From the NCBI GenBank assembly GCA_004297235.1, contig SCUR01000327.1, forward strand, positions 1-5,909: a DNA stretch of 5,909 nt. The letters are read 5' to 3'. The stretch comes from Candidatus Manganitrophaceae bacterium (lineage in GTDB: Bacteria; Nitrospirota; Nitrospiria; SBBL01; Manganitrophaceae). The position numbers were made by a program, and so were the translations under genes. Below the pieces are notes generated by a model that saw only the letters and a program-made list of their open reading frames with translations, had not been told where the DNA came from and ran no database searches. How positions within the stretch are numbered: position 1 is the stretch's first letter; every line of letters begins with the position of its first letter. This document shows positions 1 through 5,078 of this stretch, piece by piece.

Positions 1-51
1 AACCGCTTCTTCCCGTTTTTCGGCGGCGGTTTTGTTCTCTCCCTACTTTAA
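1..51 (+). CDS. C-terminal tail of an upstream gene, possibly prepilin peptidase (partial)
   Basis: Frame 1 is open from the window edge and ends at TAA 49-51, giving a 16-residue tail, NRFFPFFGGGFVLSLL. The tail is strongly hydrophobic and rich in Phe, Gly and Leu, as expected for the last membrane segment of an inner-membrane protein. The stop codon overlaps the Shine-Dalgarno AAGGAG (50-55) of the kinase gene, the usual arrangement of translationally coupled operon genes. The pattern F-x-P-F followed by G and a Leu-rich end resembles the end of type IV prepilin peptidases (PilD family, typically PFGPFLALG...), and that enzyme would suit this neighbourhood. With only 16 residues this is a guess. 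The other two forward frames are also open here, so even the reading frame rests mainly on the stop/SD overlap. Confidence 0.35.
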   Translation, partial: NRFFPFFGGGFVLSLL

Positions 52-68
52 GGAGATCGGTGATCTCT
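50..68 (+). promoter_or_regulatory. Ribosome binding site of the kinase gene inside a short hairpin
   Basis: AAGGAG at 50-55 lies 4 nt before the GTG start at 60, and there is no better-placed start. The same bases form a dyad: GAGATC (53-58), loop GGT (59-61), GATCTC (62-67), extendable by a G-U pair (52/68). In RNA, this hairpin would hold both most of the Shine-Dalgarno and the GTG start codon in or next to a 6-7 bp stem. Ribosomes finishing the upstream gene at TAA 49-51 could open it, which would couple kinase synthesis to the upstream gene. The dyad is seen directly; the regulatory effect is inferred. Confidence 0.4.
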
Positions 69-1859
69 CCAAAAAAAAGACCTCCTCAAATTCGTCTGAT
101 CGCTCTTTCATTTCTCGGTTTTGTCTTTTTATTTTTGGCTCTCTTCGTTACGTATCGTTTCCGGCAACTCCATGCCTATCAGACGGCCCTGGATCTGAGC
201 GATCGGGAACGATTGAAGCTCCTGGGAGAATCGGTTCAGTCGGCATTGGAAGGACATCTCGATCGAGTCGGGAACGATCCCCAGGTTCTTTCCAGATTGG
301 CCGCCGAAAAAAAATTAAAGCAGATCGTTCTGATCGATTCCGACGGCACCCTTCTGGCCGACTCCCGTCGTGAGATCAAGAAGGGGGAGAAAATTCCCTC
401 CGACCCGAAGCGCGCCGGTTGGTTAACGGCCCTTAAAGGGGACGCGGTCATCGAGGTGTCGGAAGCGCGCTCGGGAGAGATGCTGGGAGAGGTCTGGCTG
501 CCTCTGAACGGCCGGGCCGTTTACCTGGCGGCGGCGCTTCCCGCCCGATCCGATCCGATCTCTCGCTCCCTCCTCGTCTTCATCAAAATCTTCGGGGTGA
601 TGGGCGCGATGATGTTGGGATATTACGTGCTTCGTCGAGTCCTGATCCTTTCGCCTTCCTATTTCCAGCAAGTGTCGGAAAATCCGGCCACGGAGACCGG
701 ATTTGTCATCAATACGTTCCAAGGGTTGATCCAGCAATTAAAACAGAAGGAGCAGGAGCTGGAACGATTGAAGGGGAGAGCGGAGGAGTATGCGAAGAAT
801 GTCGAAAGCTATAACGAGAATATCCTTCAAAGCGTGACCAGCGGCGTGCTGACCTTCAACTGTGAAAAGCAGATTACGACTTTTAATGCAACGGCGGGAA
901 TGATCCTTCAGTTTTCCTCCGACGCGGCTCTGGGGAAATCATATGAAATGATCTTCGGAGGAAATCAGAAGATCGCCCGGATCCTTGAAGAAACCGTCGG
1001 TCTAGGGAAAGAGGTTGCTCGCGAAGAATGTGAAGTGGAAAGATCGGACGGAAAGAAAATTTGGCTTGGTTTGAATACATCGGTCCTTCGGGATCGGAAT
1101 GGGACGACGATCGGTGCGACCCTGGTCTTTACCGATTTGACTGAAATGAAGATGCTTCAGGATCAGGTCGAATTGAGGAAGCGGCTGGCGGTGATGGGGG
1201 AGATGTCCGCCTGGATCGCTCATGAGTTCAGGAACTACATGGGGACGATCTTGGGCTTCTCTAAACTGCTTTCCAAAAAGATCGAGCCGCACGACCCGCG
1301 CCAAGAGATGATTCAAGCCATTGTGGCCGAGCTCTCCGCGATGGAACGATTAATTACCGAGCTTCTCTCCTATGGACGGAAGACGGTCATCCATCCGATC
1401 CCGACCGAACTCGCACCGATATTGGAAGAACTGAAAGACCAGTTCGTTGCATCCGGGACGTATCCGAATATTCGGTGGTCCCTTTCGTTGAAGGGGCCCT
1501 CGGAAGCGCCGGTCGATCCGACTTTGATTCGTCAGGCTTTTTCTAATTTGATTCAAAATGCGCTGGAGGCGATGCAGGAAGCCGGGGAGATCAGCATTAC
1601 GATTCTGAATCGGCCGGCGTGGGGGTTGGCCGTCAAAATTTCCGATACGGGGACCGGTATTCCAAAGGATCATCTTGATAAGATTTTTCTTCCCTTTTAT
1701 ACTACCAAGGAAAAAGGGACCGGATTGGGATTGGCTTTGGTTCATAAAATTGTACTGGCGCATAACGGACAAATATCGGTAGAGAGTACGGAGGGGAGCG
1801 GGACCACCTTTACCGTCCGCCTTCCACTTCATCTGCCTCGGCTTGAGATCAAGGAGTGA
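60..1859 (+). CDS. Membrane sensor histidine kinase (Cache/PAS-like sensor, PAS, HisKA, HATPase), partner of a sigma-54 activator
   Basis: This 599-residue kinase should autophosphorylate on His and pass the phosphate to the regulator encoded next. In order: a basic N-terminus; TM1 (about 13-32); an extracytoplasmic sensor of about 135 residues containing IVLIDSDGTLLADS, typical of Cache/PAS-like folds; TM2 (about 170-191); a charged coiled coil (about 224-252); a cytoplasmic PAS domain (about 251-365) ending FTDLTEMK; HisKA with His388 in AHEFRN; and HATPase_c with N-box NLIQNALEAM (496-505, key Asn500), G1 DTGTGIP (529-535) and G2 GTGLGL (553-558). All catalytic motifs are present. The H-box has Tyr where related NtrB/PilS/ZraS kinases usually have Pro (HExRNPL). 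GTG at 60 is chosen because of the AAGGAG 4 nt upstream and the K/R-rich start before TM1. Only 2 nt separate its stop from the regulator ATG. PilS of Pseudomonas has six membrane segments, so I call this PilS-like by context only and give no symbol. Confidence 0.93.
   Translation: MISPKKRPPQIRLIALSFLGFVFLFLALFVTYRFRQLHAYQTALDLSDRERLKLLGESVQSALEGHLDRVGNDPQVLSRLAAEKKLKQIVLIDSDGTLLADSRREIKKGEKIPSDPKRAGWLTALKGDAVIEVSEARSGEMLGEVWLPLNGRAVYLAAALPARSDPISRSLLVFIKIFGVMGAMMLGYYVLRRVLILSPSYFQQVSENPATETGFVINTFQGLIQQLKQKEQELERLKGRAEEYAKNVESYNENILQSVTSGVLTFNCEKQITTFNATAGMILQFSSDAALGKSYEMIFGGNQKIARILEETVGLGKEVAREECEVERSDGKKIWLGLNTSVLRDRNGTTIGATLVFTDLTEMKMLQDQVELRKRLAVMGEMSAWIAHEFRNYMGTILGFSKLLSKKIEPHDPRQEMIQAIVAELSAMERLITELLSYGRKTVIHPIPTELAPILEELKDQFVASGTYPNIRWSLSLKGPSEAPVDPTLIRQAFSNLIQNALEAMQEAGEISITILNRPAWGLAVKISDTGTGIPKDHLDKIFLPFYTTKEKGTGLGLALVHKIVLAHNGQISVESTEGSGTTFTVRLPLHLPRLEIKE
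1851..1856 (+). promoter_or_regulatory. Shine-Dalgarno that decides the response regulator start
   Basis: AAGGAG at 1851-1856 is 5 nt from ATG 1862. An upstream in-frame GTG at 1856 would overlap this Shine-Dalgarno, so the ATG is preferred. The Shine-Dalgarno lies inside the last codons of the kinase gene, so the two proteins are probably translationally coupled. Confidence 0.7.
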
Positions 1860-1861
1860 TC

Positions 1862-3247
1862 ATGGAGACTATTTTAATCGTCGAAGACCGGGAGAGTCTG
1901 GCACAGATGCTCTCTCAGGCTCTGACCGGAGCGGGCTATCAGGTGGTTTGGGCCAAAGACGGTCGGGAGGGAATCGCGAAGCTTCGCGAGGGGAAGATCG
2001 ATCTGGTGGTGACCGATTTAAAGCTTCCTCACAAAAGCGGTCTCGATGTCCTCCATGCCGTGAAAGAACAGAACTCTCTCGTTCCGGTCATCGTCATGAC
2101 GGCTTACGGAAGCATTGAGACGGCAGTCAAGGCGGTGAAAGAAGGAGCATACGATTTCATCGCCAAGCCGTTTGATCCGGACCACCTCCTTCTCCAAATC
2201 GAAAAGGCGTTGGAGAAACAACGCCTCGTAACGGAAAACATGATTCTCAAGGAGGATTTCACCAATCAGCTTCGGTTCCCCAAGATTATCGGAAAGACCC
2301 CCACCATGAACCAGGTGGTGGAGCAGATGCGAAAGGTCGCTCCGGGGAAAACAACCGTCCTCATCGGCGGGGAGAGCGGGACCGGAAAAGAGCTCTTCGC
2401 GCGCGCCATTCACATGTTGAGTCCCCGCCAAGATAAAGCCTTCGTCGCAATCAATTGCGCTGCGATTCCCCGCGATCTTTTGGAGAGCGAACTCTTCGGC
2501 CATGAACGGGGGGCGTTTACGGGGGCGGTCGGAAAAAAAATCGGCAAATTCGAGCTGGCGGACAAAGGGACGATCTTCCTCGACGAGATCGGAGAGATGG
2601 ACTTGTCGTTGCAATCCAAGTTGTTAAGGGTCTTGGAAGAGGAAGAGATGATGCGCGTCGGAGGAACCGTCAAAGTGAAGATCGACGTCCGTGTCGTAGC
2701 TGCAACGAATCGCGACCTGATGCAGTTGATTCAGCAAAAGACATTTAGAGAGGACCTGTATTATCGGCTGAATGTTTTTCCCATCGTGATTCCTCCGCTT
2801 CGGGATCGCCGGGAAGACATTCCGGCCCTGGTGGATCATTTCATCTCTTATTATTCCAAAGAGATGAAGAAAGAGGTCAAAAAGATCTCTCCCGAGGCGA
2901 TGGATCTGCTGATGACCCATCCCTGGACCGGGAACGTTCGGGAATTGCAGAATGCGATTGAGCGGGCGATTATCCTCAGCGACGGAGATGAACTCCTTCC
3001 CGAACACTTCGGTCTGAAGCCAAGGGCCCAAGGGGATCTTTCTCTTCGGGATATCTCGATTGAAGGGACCCTCCAAGAAGTCAGCGAGAATGCCACGCGT
3101 CTCGTTGAGTCAAAACTCATTCGAAAAGTTTTGAATGAAACCGGCGGGAACAAAACACGGGCGGCTGAAGTTCTTCAGGTCAGCTACAAGACGCTATTAA
3201 CGAAAATTAAGGATTATGGCCTCGAAAAAGGAGATGCATCAATGTAA
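1862..3247 (+). CDS. NtrC-class response regulator, sigma-54-dependent activator (receiver-AAA+-Fis HTH)
   Basis: This 461-residue cytoplasmic enhancer-binding protein is of usual length and is complete. The receiver domain (1 to about 120) has acidic residues Glu8/Asp9, phospho-acceptor Asp52 in VVTDLKLP, Thr80 and Lys102, all canonical. The AAA+ domain (about 141-375) has Walker A GESGTGKE (170-177), the sigma-54-contacting GAFTGA loop (217-222), Walker B GTIFLDE (236-242), sensor I ATNRD (281-285), arginine-finger region FREDLYYRLNV (295-305) and sensor II GNVREL (357-362). A Fis-type helix-turn-helix (about 419-454) with NKTRAAEVLQVSYKTLLTKI binds enhancer DNA. Phosphorylation by the adjacent kinase should drive oligomerisation and ATP-dependent opening of sigma-54 promoters. 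A strong sigma-54 promoter lies about 150 bp after its stop, ahead of the minor pilins, so its role is probably PilR-like. A symbol is withheld because the partner kinase is not a classical PilS. Confidence 0.95.
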   Translation: METILIVEDRESLAQMLSQALTGAGYQVVWAKDGREGIAKLREGKIDLVVTDLKLPHKSGLDVLHAVKEQNSLVPVIVMTAYGSIETAVKAVKEGAYDFIAKPFDPDHLLLQIEKALEKQRLVTENMILKEDFTNQLRFPKIIGKTPTMNQVVEQMRKVAPGKTTVLIGGESGTGKELFARAIHMLSPRQDKAFVAINCAAIPRDLLESELFGHERGAFTGAVGKKIGKFELADKGTIFLDEIGEMDLSLQSKLLRVLEEEEMMRVGGTVKVKIDVRVVAATNRDLMQLIQQKTFREDLYYRLNVFPIVIPPLRDRREDIPALVDHFISYYSKEMKKEVKKISPEAMDLLMTHPWTGNVRELQNAIERAIILSDGDELLPEHFGLKPRAQGDLSLRDISIEGTLQEVSENATRLVESKLIRKVLNETGGNKTRAAEVLQVSYKTLLTKIKDYGLEKGDASM

Positions 3248-3377
3248 CTGCTGACTCTCTTTGTATCCACCTGACCGGGGTGGTGTATCTCTCCGGTGTC
3301 CTCCGTGGTTGCCTTCGTCACTCATTCCCTCTCACCTTTTAAAAAAAACTTTATTTTTCTTCTGTTTAGTCTCTTCA

Positions 3378-3393
3378 TTTGATGCAAATCAAA
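3378..3393 (+). promoter_or_regulatory. Perfect FNR/ANR-type box abutting the sigma-54 promoter
   Basis: TTTGAT-GCAA-ATCAAA is a perfect 16-bp dyad. Its core, 3379-3392, is exactly TTGAT-N4-ATCAA, the established consensus for FNR/ANR/DNR proteins of the CRP-FNR superfamily. It ends one base before the T of the -24 element, and its centre (between 3385 and 3386) is about 36 bp upstream of the expected start near 3421. Ten specified bases in a 147-bp gap are very unlikely by chance (about 1.4 in 10,000 at equal base use). A bound protein could block sigma-54 polymerase or activate an overlapping sigma-70-type promoter. The regulator is not encoded here. Another CRP-family member with the same half-site is possible. 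Confidence 0.55.
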
Positions 3394-3394
3394 C

Positions 3395-3410
3395 TGGCAC
3401 TCTTGTTGCT
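3395..3410 (+). promoter_or_regulatory. Sigma-54 (-24/-12) promoter of the minor pilin operon
   Basis: TGGCAC-N5-TTGCT matches the sigma-54 consensus TGGCACGN4TTGCW at all but one position (T for the G after TGGCAC). The invariant GG (3396-3397) and GC (3408-3409) have the correct 10-bp spacing. The start should fall near 3421, leaving a leader of about 50 nt before ATG 3474. The site lies in the 226-bp gap between the sigma-54 activator gene and the first pilin gene and points towards the pilins. Upstream, 3337-3365 is A/T-rich, which may help the bending needed for enhancer looping, and 3274-3305 holds short repeats that could be an activator site. No clear rho-independent terminator separates the regulator gene from this promoter. 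Confidence 0.87.
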
Positions 3411-3463
3411 AGTATCCCTTAATTAGATCCGCTTCGAGATATATCCCAACGGCATAGAATAAT

Positions 3464-3468
3464 GGAGG
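3464..3468 (+). promoter_or_regulatory. Shine-Dalgarno that decides the FimT start
   Basis: GGAGG at 3464-3468 is 5 nt from ATG 3474. An in-frame ATG at 3462 overlaps this sequence and has no purine-rich site of its own, so 3474 is the better start. It gives a seven-residue leader before the prepilin Gly, a normal short leader. Confidence 0.65.
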
Positions 3469-3473
3469 ATGGC

Positions 3474-3977
3474 ATGACTCTTTTATCCCAAAAGGGCTAT
3501 ACCCTGGTTGAAACGATGACGGTCATGGCAATCATGGCTTCATTGTCGGCCGTCGGGCTGACCACCTTTTCTACTCAAAGAGCGCATCACCATCTGACTG
3601 ATGCGAGCCGGCAGGTCATTTCGGATTTAAGGCTGGTTCGTCAGAGGGCGATTACAGAAGGGGTCGCCGGGCCGGTTCTATTCGATCCGGACGGGCGCAA
3701 ATATGTCCTTCCCGGGCTCGGGGAGCGGACCCTTCCCCCGCAGGTCCGGTTCGGTCTCAGAGAAGAAGTCCCTGCTTTGGCGGATGCCGTACGGCCCGAT
3801 GATGGAATCAGTTTTCGGGAGAACGCGCTTACTTTTCAGCCGAACGGAACGATTACGGGGTTGGGCGGAGCGGTTTATCTCATCCATGATTCCGTCCAGA
3901 ATGAAGCCGTTGCCGTCTCCGTCATAACAACCGGACGGGTCAAAATTCGAAGGTGGAATGGAAATGCGTGGCGCTAA
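3474..3977 (+). CDS. fimT: GspH/FimT family type IV minor pilin (pseudopilin)
   Basis: The protein is 167 residues, usual for the family. A short leader ending Lys7-Gly8 is followed by YTLVETMTVMAIMASLS, a class III prepilin signal cut after Gly8 and N-methylated on Tyr9, with Glu at +5 as needed for assembly. The hydrophobic helix (about 9-30) anchors it in the inner membrane and then in the pilus core. The amphipathic stretch ASRQVISDLRLVRQRAI and the C-terminal strands, including ALTFQPNGTITG and AVSVITTGRVKI, fit the GspH domain. The protein ends in a basic tail, GRVKIRRWNGNAWR. FimT-like pilins act as minor pilins, and some bind DNA for natural transformation. It is the first gene after the sigma-54 promoter and overlaps pilV by 14 nt. 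A type II secretion GspH role is less likely because pilV, pilW and pilX-like genes follow. Confidence 0.88.
   Translation: MTLLSQKGYTLVETMTVMAIMASLSAVGLTTFSTQRAHHHLTDASRQVISDLRLVRQRAITEGVAGPVLFDPDGRKYVLPGLGERTLPPQVRFGLREEVPALADAVRPDDGISFRENALTFQPNGTITGLGGAVYLIHDSVQNEAVAVSVITTGRVKIRRWNGNAWR
3951..3956 (+). promoter_or_regulatory. Shine-Dalgarno supporting the PilV start
   Basis: AGGTGG at 3951-3956 is 7 nt from ATG 3964 but only 1 nt from the other in-frame ATG at 3958. The later ATG is therefore preferred, although the choice changes the leader by only two residues. The site lies within the end of the fimT gene. Confidence 0.5.
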
Positions 3978-4329
3978 AAAGAACCAAAGAGGGTTCTCTC
4001 TCCTCGAAGTGGTGATTGCGATGTCCATCTTGTCGATCGGTCTGCTCGGCGTCGTCGGTTTTTTTGAAACCGGTTTCAAGGCGCTTCGAGCCGGAAACAG
4101 GCAAGGCGTTGCGGCGCAGTTGGCGCAAAGCAAGATGGAGGAGCTCCGTTCCGTTCATCCGATGCTCCTCTCCGACGGCCAAGACGAGGCTGAGGCGATG
4201 GTGAGACGCTGGACCATTCAACGGAGCGTGAGAGATCCCAGGATCTGGATCGTCGGAGTCGAGGTCGCCTGGAAAAGCGGTTTGTTGCCGAATCAGTCGG
4301 TTTCAATCAAGAGCTTTGTCTTCCATTAA
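3964..4329 (+). CDS. pilV: Type IV pilus minor pilin PilV
   Basis: The protein is 121 residues from ATG 3964 (123 from ATG 3958). The basic leader MRGAKKNQRG ends at Gly10, followed by FSLLEVVIAMSILSIGLLGV: the classic prepilin cleavage site with Phe at +1 and Glu at +5. The GFSLLEVVIAM...GLLG pattern is characteristic of PilV/GspI-type minor pilins. Beyond the helix, the motif AAQLAQSKMEELRS is typical of the PilV N-terminal region. The short globular part ends in alternating strands (RIWIVGVEVAWKSG). It should be processed by prepilin peptidase and join the minor pilin priming complex with FimT, PilW and PilX. It starts 14 nt inside fimT, and pilW follows 11 nt after its stop, so it is part of one transcript. 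GspI is the main alternative, disfavoured by the PilW/PilX context. Confidence 0.86.
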   Translation: MRGAKKNQRGFSLLEVVIAMSILSIGLLGVVGFFETGFKALRAGNRQGVAAQLAQSKMEELRSVHPMLLSDGQDEAEAMVRRWTIQRSVRDPRIWIVGVEVAWKSGLLPNQSVSIKSFVFH

Positions 4330-4340
4330 AAAGGGCTGCC

Positions 4341-5078
4341 ATGCGTCGGATCCCGTTGAACGAAAAGGGAGTGACATTAATCGAGCTTTTGATTTCATCG
4401 GTCATTCTCATTGTCGTGATCGCTGCTTTCAATCAGCTGGTCCAGTCTTTCTACCAAAATTATCTGACTCAAGAAGAGATTGCGGAGATGCAACAGCAGG
4501 GGCGCGTGGTCGGGGACCTTTTATCGCGGGAGGTCCAGATGGCCGGATATGATCCGAAGGGTTTGCTCTTCCTCCCGGATCGGCCGAACGAAAACAGGCG
4601 GACCAAAGAGATGAGTAAAGTCGTCTGCGAAAGGAGCGCTCATCCTGCCGAGCAAGTTTTGGAGGCGACGCCGATTATTTTCCACTTTCTGGCCGACCTG
4701 AACGGGAATACGGTCATCAACGATTCCATTTCCTCACAAAAGGATATTGATGAGGATGTCCGCTATGAGTGGGTCGGGGCGAGCGGGGTTGATTCTTGCG
4801 GAACCAGAAAATCGCCGTTCACGCTCTATCGGGATTCGGGAGGCGGCGGAGGGGCGCAGGAGGTTGGGATCCAAATCGACCAATTCAGATTGGTCTATTT
4901 TGATGAAGAGGACCGGCCGTTTCCCGAAAGGGCCTTGACTCACGATGAGCGAGGGCGTATTCGAAAAATTCTCATGACGCTGCGCGCTCGATCGGACCGG
5001 AGAGATCCACGGTTTCCCCTTGACGATGGCCATCGCACCCGGCAGGTCGCGATCGAAGTGCGTTTAAGGAATATGTAG
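4341..5078 (+). CDS. pilW: Type IV pilus minor pilin PilW
   Basis: The protein is 245 residues. The leader MRRIPLNEKG is cut after Gly10, before VTLIELLISSVILIVVIAAF, with Glu at +5. The region QQQGRVVGDLLSREVQMAGY (52-71) is the hallmark PilW segment (R-x-x-G-x-L...E/R-x-x-MAGYDP). Later strands such as IQIDQFRLVYFDEE and a C-terminal QVAIEVRLRNM fit the family. Cys96 and Cys153 are its only cysteines and may form a disulfide after export. A Gly run (DSGGGGG, 165-171) is probably a loop. AAGGG at 4331-4335, 5 nt upstream, supports ATG 4341. Its stop directly abuts the ATG of the next gene. PilW is a large minor pilin of the priming/tip complex in the inner membrane and pilus tip. Its GspJ homologue is the alternative in secretion systems. 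Confidence 0.9.
   Translation: MRRIPLNEKGVTLIELLISSVILIVVIAAFNQLVQSFYQNYLTQEEIAEMQQQGRVVGDLLSREVQMAGYDPKGLLFLPDRPNENRRTKEMSKVVCERSAHPAEQVLEATPIIFHFLADLNGNTVINDSISSQKDIDEDVRYEWVGASGVDSCGTRKSPFTLYRDSGGGGGAQEVGIQIDQFRLVYFDEEDRPFPERALTHDERGRIRKILMTLRARSDRRDPRFPLDDGHRTRQVAIEVRLRNM

Noticed and set aside
1..40. Terminator-like stem AACCGC (1-6)/GCGGTT (26-31) followed by a T-rich stretch
   Set aside because: The loop is long, the stem sits at the window edge, the T-tract is interrupted, and a probable upstream coding frame continues to 51. A terminator inside that frame and just before the kinase RBS is unlikely.
32..373. Open frame in frame 2 overlapping the start of the kinase gene
   Set aside because: Its translation is Ser/Arg-rich with no recognisable domain and it is fully overlapped by the kinase, whose TM1 and sensor are clear. 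It is a shadow frame.
1350..1832. Minus-strand 160-codon open frame opposite the kinase gene (also other long minus-strand frames under the regulator, for example 2018-2614)
   Set aside because: They lie antisense to conserved catalytic domains, have low-complexity basic compositions, and show no family motifs. They reflect the GC and codon structure of the sense genes.
1889..1904. TGGCAC within the regulator gene as another sigma-54 site
   Set aside because: The -12 GC is not at the required spacing (the expected TTGC is CTCT), and the site is inside coding sequence.
3274..3297. Hairpin ACCGGGG/CTCCGGT after the regulator gene as a rho-independent terminator
   Set aside because: A 7-bp stem with a 10-base loop and no following U-tract. 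Kept only as part of a possible activator-binding region.
3386..3398. IHF site (WATCAA-N4-TTR) near the sigma-54 promoter
   Set aside because: AATCAA is present at 3387-3392 but the TTR half is absent at the required spacing. The bases are better explained by the FNR-type dyad.
3462..3464. ATG 3462 as the FimT start
   Set aside because: It overlaps the Shine-Dalgarno GGAGG used by ATG 3474 and has no ribosome binding site of its own.
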